Of a DNA stretch of 32,837 nucleotides, positions 7,006 through 15,018 are shown piece after piece. Each line of letters opens with the position of its first letter. The first letter of the stretch is position 1. This stretch comes from an uncultured Saprospiraceae bacterium. Lineage in GTDB: Bacteria > Bacteroidota > Bacteroidia > Chitinophagales > Saprospiraceae. The DNA lies in the NCBI GenBank assembly GCA_937929945.1, contig CALFUK010000050.1, positions 1 through 32,837 on the forward strand, read 5' to 3'. A program made the translations under genes and the position numbers. Under the pieces are notes generated by a model. The model had not been told where the DNA came from. It ran no database searches and saw only the letters and a list, made by a program, of their open reading frames with translations.

Positions 7006-7437
7006 ATGAATTTAGTAAAATGGTCTGAAGACTCTCTAAAGCCGATAACACAGTCAATTTTTGATAACCTCTTCAATTCAGCGGAAGGTCTTTATAACGC
7101 CCCTTTGGCACATCTGCCAGCAGTCAATGTGAAAGATAAGGAGGACAGCTTTGAAATGGAGTTAGCTGCTCCAGGTAAAAATAAAGATGACTTCAAAATT
7201 GAGATACTCAATCGTGTACTGACGATCAGTTCTGAAGAGGAAAGTACCAGCGAGGAGTCAGAAGATGACTACGCTAGAAAGGAGTATAGCTATAGTTCTT
7301 TTAAGCGATCTTTTACTCTTCCAGAACACACTAATGAAAAGGAGATTAGTGCCAGTTATGACAATGGAATTCTTCTGATCCAGATACCGAAGAATCCGGA
7401 TACTGAATCTATGACCCAGAGCATAGCTGTAGATTAA
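7006..7437 (+). CDS. Hsp20 family small heat-shock protein
   Basis: The 143-residue protein has a short N-terminal arm and an alpha-crystallin domain from about 38 to 130. Family signatures are VNVKDKEDSFEMELAAPG, FKRSFTLP, and ASYDNGILLIQIPK (the A-x-x-x-n-G-v-L motif). The C-terminal tail has an I-x-V (SIAVD) in place of the usual I-x-I. Such proteins are ATP-independent holdases that keep unfolding proteins soluble in the cytoplasm. It has its own promoter with an FNR-like box, which fits induction with the stress island rather than by heat alone. A long inverted repeat follows the gene. Confidence 0.93.
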   Translation: MNLVKWSEDSLKPITQSIFDNLFNSAEGLYNAPLAHLPAVNVKDKEDSFEMELAAPGKNKDDFKIEILNRVLTISSEEESTSEESEDDYARKEYSYSSFKRSFTLPEHTNEKEISASYDNGILLIQIPKNPDTESMTQSIAVD

Positions 7438-7450
7438 AATAGGGAATAGA

Positions 7451-7516
7451 GCCTCTATCGATTTTTAAGTGAAAGCCGTGATTCAGTTCATCTGTTCTCA
7501 TAAGTATGATAGAGGC
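7451..7516 (+). terminator. Long-loop inverted repeat after hsp20
   Basis: GCCTCTATC (7451-7459) is perfectly inverted at 7508-7516, across a 48-base loop and 13 bases past the hsp20 stop. There is no T tract. It could end or stabilise the hsp20 transcript, or act in the leader of the next gene. Confidence 0.35.
7479..7490 (+). promoter_or_regulatory. Weak FNR-like half-palindrome
   Basis: TGATTCAGTTCA matches TGAY-N4-RTCA except for one base in the right half. It lies 73 bp upstream of the CBS gene start. I find no good TANNTTTG at the expected distance, so it is a weak candidate. Confidence 0.25.
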
Positions 7517-7557
7517 GCTTCAAAAATAATTATTCAATAGATATAAAATTTCAGCAC

Positions 7558-7965
7558 ATGAAAGTCAATGAAATCATGACAACTCAATTGGTTTCTGCTC
7601 ACCCAGATACCGTTGTAACAAAAGTAAGTGAGTTATTCGAAAACAATACATTCCATCACCTGCCTGTTCTTGATGAAAATGATGTGTGTCTAGGCGTGAT
7701 CAGTAAGTCAGATTACTACATAATCCAAGATCAAATGACTAAGATTTGTAAGGAGAGAGCCGAGCGTAGTAATCAGCTATTATGGAGAAGCTTGCTTGCT
7801 AGTGAGATCATGACATCACCCATCATATCATTAGATTCAGGAGCTGACATCTCACAGGCTGTCGATATCTTCCTTCAAAATCAAGTTCATTCTATCATCA
7901 TCACAGAGGAGAACAAGTGTATCGGCATAGTAACGACATTCGATGTTATTAAGACACTTCAATAA
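7558..7965 (+). CDS. CBS-pair protein
   Basis: The 135-residue protein is a single pair of CBS motifs forming one Bateman module. CBS1 covers about 1-60 (MKVNEIMTTQLVSAHPDT to GVISKSDYY) and CBS2 about 78-135 (SEIMTSPIISL to GIVTTFDVIKTL). There is no attached enzyme or membrane domain. Such stand-alone modules usually bind adenosine nucleotides or NAD-type ligands; the ligand cannot be told here. It lies 50 bases before the D-lactate dehydrogenase gene and is probably cotranscribed with it. It is one of three CBS-pair genes in the island. Confidence 0.92.
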   Translation: MKVNEIMTTQLVSAHPDTVVTKVSELFENNTFHHLPVLDENDVCLGVISKSDYYIIQDQMTKICKERAERSNQLLWRSLLASEIMTSPIISLDSGADISQAVDIFLQNQVHSIIITEENKCIGIVTTFDVIKTLQ

Positions 7966-8015
7966 TAGTTATTTCTAAGCCGAATATTTACATCACAGAA
8001 AAAAAAGATATTATC

Positions 8016-9035
8016 ATGGACATTACTTTTTTTCACTGCAAAGATTTTGAAGTACCCTACTTACGACACCTAGCCATTCATGGCTTTTCTATGAAATTCG
8101 TCGCTGAGCCACTTAATGCTGATACAGTCCATGAGTGCAGAGGAAGTCGAATCATAGCGGTCCATAGTCAAGATGACTTAAGTCAAGACATGTTACATAG
8201 TGTATATGATTGTGGAGTTCGATTTATTACCACCCGCTCAACAGGGTACAATCATATTGATTTAGACACGGCAGAGGCGCTAGGCATTCGTGTAGCACAT
8301 GTTCCAGCTTATTCTCCCGAATCTATAGCAGAGTATGCTGTCTTGTTGATGCTTAGCTTAGCTCGAAAATTCCCTCAGTCCCAAGAGAGATACTCGTGTG
8401 GGAATTACGAGCTTAGTGGCCTAGTAGGGTCGACTCTTAGTCATAAGACCATAGGTATCATTGGTACGGGTAAAATAGGGAAAGCGACCATTAAAATTCT
8501 TAATGGGTTTGGTGCCAGAGTACTTGCTTATGATATTGATGAATCCGACAAAGGAGAATTAGTGTATGAATATGTGGATTTGGATTATATCTTGCAGCAG
8601 TCAGATATTATATCTTTGCACATTCCGCTGAATGAGGAGACCAAGTACTTTATACAAGCGAGTAGATTAGAATTAATGAAGAATCATGCCCTGCTGATCA
8701 ATACCAGTCGTGGTGGCTTGATCAATACGCTTGACTTAATCGACTGTTTGGAGTCTGATCATATTGGTGCGGTCGGATTAGATGTGTACGAGTTTGAAGA
8801 ACCCATCTTTTTTAAAAATCACTCAGGTGATGTGATAGATGATTACATCTTCAATCGATTGAGAAAACATCCTAAGGTGCTTATCTCAGGGCATCAAGCA
8901 TATCTGACAGATATCGCATTGAGCAATATTGCATCCTCTACTGCTGATAACATTATCGCTTTTCAGAAAGGCATGGATAATGGTAACATCTTAACTTCTC
9001 TCTCTGCTAATGAGTTAGATTATACCGAGGTTTAG
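8016..9035 (+). CDS. ldhA: D-lactate dehydrogenase
   Basis: The 339-residue protein belongs to the D-isomer 2-hydroxyacid dehydrogenases. The NAD site is GTGKIG (G150, G152, G155) followed by the acidic AYDID. Catalytic residues are R232, E261 and H293, with spacings of 29 and 32 residues, the same as in characterised D-lactate dehydrogenases. GHQAYLT around the histidine and the RSTGYNHIDL and PAYSPESIAEYAV motifs closely follow the E. coli LdhA pattern. It reduces pyruvate to D-lactate with NADH in the cytoplasm, a fermentative step that fits a low-oxygen island. It likely shares a transcript with the CBS gene upstream. A related 2-ketoacid reductase is a less likely alternative. Confidence 0.9.
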   Translation: MDITFFHCKDFEVPYLRHLAIHGFSMKFVAEPLNADTVHECRGSRIIAVHSQDDLSQDMLHSVYDCGVRFITTRSTGYNHIDLDTAEALGIRVAHVPAYSPESIAEYAVLLMLSLARKFPQSQERYSCGNYELSGLVGSTLSHKTIGIIGTGKIGKATIKILNGFGARVLAYDIDESDKGELVYEYVDLDYILQQSDIISLHIPLNEETKYFIQASRLELMKNHALLINTSRGGLINTLDLIDCLESDHIGAVGLDVYEFEEPIFFKNHSGDVIDDYIFNRLRKHPKVLISGHQAYLTDIALSNIASSTADNIIAFQKGMDNGNILTSLSANELDYTEV

Positions 9036-9061
9036 TCAGCTTCCGGGCGTCTTGAATTAGA

Positions 9062-9126
9062 TGATCAAGATCATATATCCTCCTGTCCTTGCTCATGTAT
9101 ATCATCTTGCTTCCGTTGTAACTTGC
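9062..9126 (+). promoter_or_regulatory. Perfect FNR-like palindrome upstream of a lipoprotein gene
   Basis: TGATCAAGATCA (9062-9073) sits in a larger palindrome, ATGATC-AA-GATCAT. A weak TANNTTTG-like element, TAACTTGC, begins at 9119, 51.5 bp from the box centre; the same distance recurs at 14892 and 18311. That would be a -63.5 position, two helical turns further than at 4093. Confidence 0.5.
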
Positions 9127-9148
9127 TTGTACATTAAAAGCAATAATC

Positions 9149-9874
9149 ATGAAAGTTATGAACATTTTATTCTGCCTCTTTATCTCATCGATAGCGATTT
9201 CTTATAGCTGCAAGAAAGAGTTGAATCTAGGAGCATTTGAAGGATCAGTGATTAGTCTATGGGAATCTCATACCAATGCTATCGACCAGCGGATGACAAG
9301 TCTTAAATACGTAGAGCTGAAGAACCAGGCTCGACTTTTACAGCTATACGCTGATCATGATTGCCAATGTGCCAGTGCACCGATAAGGAATATTGTGGCA
9401 TTGACTGAGGTGATACATAATGAATTAAGCCAAATAGACAATTGCCTTATAGGAGAGTTATGTCTTGACTTATTGCATGAATCATTTAGTCTGAGACAAT
9501 GTTACGATGAGATAGATAATCCGCTTGCGCAGCTCATTCAAGCATACGAGTCTAATTTAGAAATAGCACATGTGGTCAATGATCAGATGATGGATCTGAA
9601 ATACTGGTTTGAATTTATGGATTTAGTAGAGGTATTCATTAGCTCTTGGGATAAGTATCAATGTTATACGATCTCCCGGATTGAACTATATTATCCTGCT
9701 ATTGATATCCAATCACATCATGAGTACATGGGAAAAGTAGCTGATTGTACAGATTTATTTCTCGACTCTATGCAGTCAGGTAATAGAACCGAAATGATAA
9801 GCCCTTGTGACGATCTCAGGAGCAACTTAGAACAGCTGATATTTAGCTATCGATTCGTACCTGATATCATATAG
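9149..9874 (+). CDS. Cysteine-rich lipoprotein of unknown function
   Basis: The 241-residue product has a signal peptide ending in a lipobox (AISYSC, Cys at 21). The mature protein appears mostly helical and acidic, with cysteines in CQC, NCLIGELC, RQCYDE, YQCYT, ADCTD and SPCDD. Paired cysteines suggest disulfides outside the cytoplasm. I recognise no family. Its FNR-like box and its place between ldhA and the TauE-type permease make it part of the stress island. Metal or electron-carrier functions are possible, but no heme motif (CxxCH) is present. Confidence 0.75.
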   Translation: MKVMNILFCLFISSIAISYSCKKELNLGAFEGSVISLWESHTNAIDQRMTSLKYVELKNQARLLQLYADHDCQCASAPIRNIVALTEVIHNELSQIDNCLIGELCLDLLHESFSLRQCYDEIDNPLAQLIQAYESNLEIAHVVNDQMMDLKYWFEFMDLVEVFISSWDKYQCYTISRIELYYPAIDIQSHHEYMGKVADCTDLFLDSMQSGNRTEMISPCDDLRSNLEQLIFSYRFVPDII

Positions 9875-9918
9875 TCATTTTTTAGTTTTTAGTACCATAA
9901 GAATTTCAAATTTACTCA

Positions 9919-9930
9919 TGACTTAAATCA
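9919..9930 (+). promoter_or_regulatory. FNR-like palindrome abutting the permease start
   Basis: TGACTTAAATCA fits TGAY-N4-RTCA, and the flanks extend the symmetry (CATGACTTAAATCATG). It touches the ATG at 9930. No -7 element is found at the usual distances. Either translation begins later (ATG at 9939 or 9945) or the match is by chance. Confidence 0.3.
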
Positions 9931-10691
9931 TGCTTATTATGCCAATGTCTATTTTCAAATCTATAGAATATCTCTTTATTCTATTAGCACTAATTGCAGA
10001 AGTCATGGGCACTTTGGGTGGCTTTGGTTCGTCAGTATTTTTTGTACCAATAGCTAATTTCTACTTTGATTTTCAATCTGTATTAGGTCTAACAGCTTTA
10101 TTCCATGTAGCCAGTAATCTAAGTAAAATCGCTCTCTTTAGAAAAGGCTTAGACAAGCAATTATTATTGTATATCGGCGCACCTTCAGTGATTTTTGTCA
10201 TCATAGGTGGCGTCCTGTCTAAATATGCTAATTCCACATTTCTCGAAGTCTCTCTTGGTATTTTTTTGGTTGTACTCAGTCTCGTCTTTATCATCAAGAA
10301 AAATTTAGTGATTAATCCGGAAAGAATTCCTTCTGTTGTAGGCGGGTCACTTTCTGGTTTTGCAGCGGGGCTATTAGGTACAGGTGGTGCCATCAGAGGC
10401 ATAACCATGGCCGCCTTTAATTTGGAGAAAAGTGTTTTCATAGCCACATCAGCTGCCATTGATTTTTTTATTGATAGCACACGCACAGTGGTCTATTTTT
10501 TCAATGGATATATCAATTCACACATCTTAATTTATATCCCATTCCTCATACTGGTGGGTATTTTAGGCACCTACATCGGCAAGCAGTTATTGGTTCATGT
10601 AACCCAGACAAGATTTAAGTTGTTCTCTTTACTCCTCATTTTTTTCATTGGCATGGTAACCATTGCCAAAGTTATGCTGCAGACCATATGA
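9930..10691 (+). CDS. TauE/SafE family membrane permease
   Basis: The 253-residue protein has about seven or eight hydrophobic helices and two related halves. These are marked by GTLGGFGSSVFFVP near residue 28 and AGLLGTGGAIRG near residue 150, the family's repeated glycine-rich loops. Members export sulfite, sulfoacetate or other organosulfur anions across the inner membrane; the substrate cannot be inferred. Only 55 bases separate it from the lipoprotein gene, so it may be cotranscribed. The start could also be ATG 9939 or 9945. It is convergent with the minus-strand operon that ends at 11097. Confidence 0.85.
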   Translation: MLIMPMSIFKSIEYLFILLALIAEVMGTLGGFGSSVFFVPIANFYFDFQSVLGLTALFHVASNLSKIALFRKGLDKQLLLYIGAPSVIFVIIGGVLSKYANSTFLEVSLGIFLVVLSLVFIIKKNLVINPERIPSVVGGSLSGFAAGLLGTGGAIRGITMAAFNLEKSVFIATSAAIDFFIDSTRTVVYFFNGYINSHILIYIPFLILVGILGTYIGKQLLVHVTQTRFKLFSLLLIFFIGMVTIAKVMLQTI

Positions 10692-11096
10692 TCATTGCAA
10701 TCTATAGTAGGCATTAAGTCTAATTCATCACATTTCTGAGTTTTATTGAATCTAAATGATGTAACATTCAAGATGATCAAGTGATGGCCTGCAGTTTCTT
10801 TATTATGATGTATGGATGCTTTGGCACATCATAGGCTTTATGATTCCTTTTTGACGGATATGTTGGACTCAGTTTAATCATTGATTATGATTTTTAATAT
10901 TTGTTTTTGTGTTGTGATGTTTGAGGCGATGAGAGAATTTTTATTCCAGTAATGGGCTTAGATCCATATTGTTGTCTTAAGGGATAGACTGATACTAAAT
11001 AAGTCAGCATAGATGATGATGAAGTGCTAATGATTTGCAATAATCAGGATTAGCTCAGTTTATATTTTAGATCTAAGTGAATGAAGCTAAGCGAAG
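10692..11096. other. Gap between convergent genes
   Basis: No gene seen. ATCATA (10828) and TATGAT (10839) form a small hairpin followed by TCCTTTTT, a weak intrinsic terminator for the permease transcript. The rest is AT-rich sequence without repeats that I could detect. Confidence 0.4.
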
Positions 11097-11510
11097 TCAT
11101 ATACTATCAATCAAGTATTTCATAATATCAGTGGAGGTGATGATACCAGCCAACTTCCCTCTTTTTAGAACTGGGATACAATTAATGTGATTATCGTTCA
11201 TGAGTGTAGTCACATCCTCGATTGAATCATTGATATTGGCTGTCATTAGATTACTATACGACATACACTCTTCTATGGGCAAAAGATTATCCAGATCCTT
11301 GACTGATGTAATATTTGTTCGATGAGATAGACCATTGATGGCATATATAGCATCAGTAGTGCTGAATATCCCAATCAAGCACTTTTGCTCATCAGTCACT
11401 GGTAGATGGTGGATAGACATCTCTTTGAACATTCGACAAGCATCGCTGAAAGGTGTATTGCTATTGATGCTAATCGCATATTCACTCATAATATTTTGAA
11501 TGCTTTTCAT
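11097..11510 (-). CDS. CBS-pair protein
   Basis: A stand-alone Bateman module of 137 residues. CBS1 covers about 1-60 (SIQNIMSEYAISINSNTPF to LIGIFSTTDAIYAI) and CBS2 about 80-135 (SYSNLMTANINDSIEDV to LAGIITSTDIMKYL). Its start overlaps the stop of the upstream lipoprotein gene by four bases (ATGA-type), which implies translational coupling. It is the last gene of a seven-gene minus-strand operon starting at 14864. The bound ligand is unknown. A cytoplasmic nucleotide-sensing role is the family expectation. Confidence 0.9.
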   Translation of the reverse strand: MKSIQNIMSEYAISINSNTPFSDACRMFKEMSIHHLPVTDEQKCLIGIFSTTDAIYAINGLSHRTNITSVKDLDNLLPIEECMSYSNLMTANINDSIEDVTTLMNDNHINCIPVLKRGKLAGIITSTDIMKYLIDSI

Positions 11511-12193
11511 TGTGTTCTGATGATTTGGATAGGAACTAAGATATCACAAAAGTCTGTGTAATCCTTATTTAGGATGGATTCGAATTCTTTCAGTGTAGGA
11601 TTCAGAATATACTTGATCCGTCTATTAGATTTTACATAGGGTGTGTAGTCATTAGTGATTTCTTCTATCTTATCTGAGTCGTCTGGGACGTCAATGAGGG
11701 TCCATAAGAGAGTTCCATCTACTTGAGGTGTTATGACGAAGGTCGACCAATGAGATGCGTCATTTCTATAATTGAGAAATAACCTTCCTTTGTGGCTTTT
11801 CAAGATTTCATCTTCTTTAAATGAAAATAGTGTATCAATGTCATAAATAGATCCTATGATTGTGTCTCCATTAATGATTTCTATGGGGATACACTGTTGC
11901 CGACCTGGAAGGAATAAGCCTCCTGCAAGTATGGAACATTCTTGTGTTTCTTGGACTTCGTCTATAGTCGTGATGAACTGGTTATATGATTCTACGAACA
12001 CAAGGTTAGATTCTACATGCATGATGGAGCTGTCACTTTCACATAGATATTGGCCCTGATATTCTATAGGCACCACCGTGAGCGCCTCGATATCTGGAGG
12101 TAGAGCTTGAACGAATAGTACATCCGGAAAACAGGATATATAAAGTAAGCTGCTGAGGGAGAGAGCTGATAGCAAAAAATATTGTTTTTTCAT
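11507..12193 (-). CDS. Lipoprotein of unknown function
   Basis: The 228-residue product carries a signal peptide with lipobox (LLYISC, Cys at 21). The mature part is rich in beta-prone and acidic segments (YQGQYLCESDSSI, IGSIYDIDTLFSF) and I do not recognise a domain. It lies between a Usp gene (gap 32 bases) and a CBS gene (overlap 4 bases), so an envelope lipoprotein is made from the same message as cytoplasmic stress proteins. The ATG at 12191-12193, followed by two lysines, is a good start. Confidence 0.75.
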   Translation of the reverse strand: MKKQYFLLSALSLSSLLYISCFPDVLFVQALPPDIEALTVVPIEYQGQYLCESDSSIMHVESNLVFVESYNQFITTIDEVQETQECSILAGGLFLPGRQQCIPIEIINGDTIIGSIYDIDTLFSFKEDEILKSHKGRLFLNYRNDASHWSTFVITPQVDGTLLWTLIDVPDDSDKIEEITNDYTPYVKSNRRIKYILNPTLKEFESILNKDYTDFCDILVPIQIIRTQ

Positions 12194-12225
12194 GATATGC
12201 TTTTTTGATTAAGTTTGCGATTTGA

Positions 12226-13035
12226 TTAAAATATCAGAATGGGCGTTCGAGATTTGAATAGTATCTTCCTTGTTAAGCTACTGTGATACAAGCCTTCCCA
12301 GAATTTACGATCCTCTTTTTGGATCGCGATGAGATCTATTTTCATATTTGAAATCACATTGAATATACCTTCCTGGATAGAATCAGCTCTTTCAGAGAAA
12401 TAGGTCAGCTTATATTCTTCCGATACAGATTCTATATCCAGTCTCTCTCCATTATCTATATAACTGATATGTATATTATCTGTGTCAACTATGTGAGAGA
12501 ATTCAGTCAGCCAGCTCAATCTTTCATTTTGATTTGTAAGGAATGTCTCTGTATAGGCAGCACTGGTCGGGTGTAGTATATTTTTGATTCCATCATATTT
12601 CATCCCATTGGGGATGGCTAATACAGGAATCGGAGAGTGAGAGAATACAGCAGCTGTCACTGTACCTATCAATCTGTCGATGATACTGTACTTCTGTCTC
12701 ATAGCAGTGACGACTAAGTGATAGTCGCCTTTTATGGCTGCCTCAATAATATCATTGGATGGATAGACACCATAAGATGAATAGACCTGGTGTCTGTTTT
12801 CCTCAGGTATGATATGCAGCAAATCTTTCAACATGGCTGCCATCTTCACTTTTCTTTCTTCTATGACGCTGTGGCTGACCAGTGGGGCATAGGAGGAGTA
12901 TTCCTGTATCGATAGACTATAGATATGAATCAGGCTCACTTTTATATTTTTATCTTTGACTAATTCTGCTATATAATTCACTGCATTAGAACAGCTATCA
13001 GAGAAGTCTACCGCGATTAGGATTTTAGTCATCAT
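12226..13035 (-). CDS. Tandem universal stress protein
   Basis: The 269-residue protein contains two Usp domains (about 1-145 and 148-269). The first begins MMTKILIAVDFSDSCSNA. Where ATP-binding proteins have G-x2-G-x9-G-S/T it has AMRQKYSIIDRLIGT, keeping only the last glycine, like the Usp at 5231. The second half ends with HSSLTRKILFKSRTPILIF. The start codon overlaps the stop of the upstream Usp gene by four bases, so the two are translationally coupled. It is the fifth gene of the minus-strand operon. Confidence 0.9.
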   Translation of the reverse strand: MMTKILIAVDFSDSCSNAVNYIAELVKDKNIKVSLIHIYSLSIQEYSSYAPLVSHSVIEERKVKMAAMLKDLLHIIPEENRHQVYSSYGVYPSNDIIEAAIKGDYHLVVTAMRQKYSIIDRLIGTVTAAVFSHSPIPVLAIPNGMKYDGIKNILHPTSAAYTETFLTNQNERLSWLTEFSHIVDTDNIHISYIDNGERLDIESVSEEYKLTYFSERADSIQEGIFNVISNMKIDLIAIQKEDRKFWEGLYHSSLTRKILFKSRTPILIF

Positions 13036-13874
13036 GATTTTGATTTTGTATTGATGCTTAATAATGGAACTGATGTTCTATTAGCAATGAGTTCTACTGT
13101 ACTGCCAAATAGAAATCTCTTAATTGGATGTCTCTTAACATTAGATATACCTATGATATCTATATTAAACTCTTCTTGAAAATGCCTGACCCCTGATTCT
13201 ATAGAATAATCCTTGTAGAAGTGGGTGAAAATATTCTTTTCACTCGCTAATGTTTTGAAATCCTTTAATGCTTCAACCATCACTAAGGTGGGTTGTGAAA
13301 AGTAGCTCGCAGTATCTATGGTGATCACGTGGATTTCTTTAATATCAAATACATCTATAAATCTCAAAAATTTTAAAAATGCGTTATGATCATTCACTCC
13401 TAATCCCGATATAAATACTGCTTCTTGAAAATTGAAATTTTCAAAAGGTGCATTCATGACTAAGATGTCGATGTCAAATTCTCTCAGCACCTTTTGTGTG
13501 TTAGAACCCAAAAAGGTTCTCTGGTTCTCTGATTCTCCCTGAAAGCCTATGATCATTAGATCATAACCATTTGATGTGATTTCTGCAGCAACACTATCAA
13601 TGAATTTACCTTCTCTGATGATTGCCTCACATTTGATATTATCACCTGTGAAACTCTGTTTCACTGCATTGATTTTCTCATTTGCCCAGCTATCCAAGGC
13701 ATTTTGTAAGATATCGATCTGGTTTTCATCTACATTTTTATCACTGAAGACCTCCATGTTTTCAATTGAATGGAATAACGATATTTGAACATCAGTATGT
13801 TGCGCAATGCTTTTAGCCATACCTATTGCATATTCTGAATGGCTTGAGAAATCTGTGGGTATCAATATTTTCAT
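13032..13874 (-). CDS. Tandem universal stress protein, ATP-type motif
   Basis: A 280-residue protein of two Usp domains (about 1-143 and 148-280). The first domain has the full ATP motif: G110, G113, G123 and S124 in GFQGESENQRTFLGS. The second ends GISNVKRHPIKRFLFGSTVE, again with a GS near the end, then IANRTSVPLLSI. It pairs with the adjacent motif-poor Usp just as 6058 pairs with 5231 in the plus-strand operon. The product is expected in the cytoplasm. It lies 26 bases after the HPF-like gene. Confidence 0.9.
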   Translation of the reverse strand: MKILIPTDFSSHSEYAIGMAKSIAQHTDVQISLFHSIENMEVFSDKNVDENQIDILQNALDSWANEKINAVKQSFTGDNIKCEAIIREGKFIDSVAAEITSNGYDLMIIGFQGESENQRTFLGSNTQKVLREFDIDILVMNAPFENFNFQEAVFISGLGVNDHNAFLKFLRFIDVFDIKEIHVITIDTASYFSQPTLVMVEALKDFKTLASEKNIFTHFYKDYSIESGVRHFQEEFNIDIIGISNVKRHPIKRFLFGSTVELIANRTSVPLLSINTKSKS

Positions 13875-13900
13875 GATTTATACTGTTTTATTATAAATAG

Positions 13901-14212
13901 TTACACGCCTGTATTTTGAGGTTTTTGATAATGCTTCTCTTTATACTTTTCGATAGGGACTCTCAATTTCTTAGTAGCTTCCACGGTAGCTTGGTATATA
14001 TCTTTGTGAATTGAATGAGCATAATTTGACCTACCTTTCTTAGTCCTGATTAATAAGCTAACTTTGTTTTCTCCAGATTTTTGATGAATGCATTTAAATT
14101 CTATCTGATAGATGAAACTATACTCTCCAAATTTTTCGATGAGAAAATGTTTTATTTTGGTTTGGGCCCTCTTGTTGCAGTTTGGACTGCCTATTTCTAT
14201 ATTAATATTCAT
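13901..14212 (-). CDS. HPF/RaiA-like ribosome hibernation factor
   Basis: The 103-residue protein has the layout of S30AE-type hibernation factors. It has a first strand MNINIEIGSP, a helix (CNKRAQTKIKHFLIEKF), central strands with NKVSLLIRTKKG, and a C-terminal helix DIYQATVEATKKLRVPIEKYKEKHY. That last helix matches the end of HPF proteins well. Such proteins sit in the decoding region of the 30S subunit and silence ribosomes in stationary or starved cells. This is the short form, without the dimerisation tail of long HPF. Its start overlaps the upstream gene by 11 bases. The divergent N-terminal half keeps confidence moderate. Confidence 0.75.
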   Translation of the reverse strand: MNINIEIGSPNCNKRAQTKIKHFLIEKFGEYSFIYQIEFKCIHQKSGENKVSLLIRTKKGRSNYAHSIHKDIYQATVEATKKLRVPIEKYKEKHYQKPQNTGV

Positions 14213-14579
14213 TTAATAGATATTTTTGATTAGTTAATAATGAATTATCATTTAGTTGACTTAATGTGCAATTTCCTATTTTTGTCGTTCCAATACATAC
14301 ATCACTTGATGCCCAAAATATTTGAATATTCAATCCTAAAACATCCTTGAATTTTTCTACTAAGTCCTTTACTGTATCCTGAAAATTAAATTCTAATACA
14401 CTATCTTTTGAGCGCTTAGATATTTGGTACAGGGGCTTGGTATGATCAGCTATAGAACACTCGATCAATCCTTCATAGTGACCACAAAGCTTTCTATAGA
14501 ACTTGAGTTTCAATCCAGGAAATATGAACTGAAAAATGTCTTTTACCTCTCCTATTGTTTTCCAATTATGAATTTTCAT
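14202..14579 (-). CDS. Small conserved protein of unknown function
   Basis: The product has 125 residues and no signal or membrane segment. From memory it resembles a small Bacteroidota family with a pattern of FPxLKxxFY near residue 20 and FGLNxQVFRxSxxxWxxTT near the C-terminus; here these read FPGLKLKFYRK and LGLNIQIFWASSDVCIGTT. No function is known to me. It overlaps the HPF-like gene by 11 bases and follows the small membrane-protein gene by six bases, so it is made together with a ribosome hibernation factor and two Usp proteins. A role in dormancy is inferred from that setting only. Confidence 0.7.
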   Translation of the reverse strand: MKIHNWKTIGEVKDIFQFIFPGLKLKFYRKLCGHYEGLIECSIADHTKPLYQISKRSKDSVLEFNFQDTVKDLVEKFKDVLGLNIQIFWASSDVCIGTTKIGNCTLSQLNDNSLLTNQKYLLNEY

Positions 14580-14585
14580 ACTTCG

Positions 14586-14864
14586 CTAATTTTTAAGTGA
14601 CGAATATGAATTCGTTCTATTGTTCGATAGACATATACTATCTTGAGCATTACTGATCTGTGGTTCATCATAGAGCACTATGATATATAGGTATCGTACA
14701 AATAGAGCGAAGAATACGGCTATAAATGGAGCTCCGTAGCCCTTAAAATAATTTGGATAGTAAGCGCCAATAAAAAATGCTGGTATAGCTCCGTATAGTT
14801 TGAGGAATGCGATGTCCCAAAAGGTGAACACAACTCTGACTTTTCTTTTTATACTATCTATCAT
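14586..14864 (-). CDS. Small two-helix membrane protein
   Basis: The 92-residue protein has two hydrophobic helices, about residues 18-37 (IAFLKLYGAIPAFFIGAYY) and 45-64 (APFIAVFFALFVRYLYIIVL), then a polar tail. The WDIAFLKLYG stretch recalls small Bacteroidota membrane proteins annotated only as hypothetical. It is the first gene of the seven-gene operon, directly downstream of the FNR-like box at 14938. Its function is unknown. Confidence 0.7.
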   Translation of the reverse strand: MIDSIKRKVRVVFTFWDIAFLKLYGAIPAFFIGAYYPNYFKGYGAPFIAVFFALFVRYLYIIVLYDEPQISNAQDSICLSNNRTNSYSSLKN

Positions 14865-14884
14865 AACACTTATAATTTATATTA

Positions 14885-14949
14885 CAAATCACATCATAAT
14901 GTGAGTGATGTACAATGATCATGGTTACTTGTCGTAGTGATCTTAGTCA
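14885..14949 (-). promoter_or_regulatory. FNR-like box of the seven-gene minus-strand operon
   Basis: Read on the minus strand, 14938-14949 is TGACTAAGATCA, a full match to TGAY-N4-RTCA. GTGATTTG, which keeps the TTTG of the -7 element, begins at 14892, 51.5 bp from the box centre. The same distance is seen at 9119 and 18311. Another TGATCA lies at 14916. Confidence 0.5.
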
Positions 14950-15018
14950 TATTCCTCATAGAATAGAAATAATGCACTAATTGGTTATCAGATGCGTATT
15001 GCTTAGATTGAACTATGA

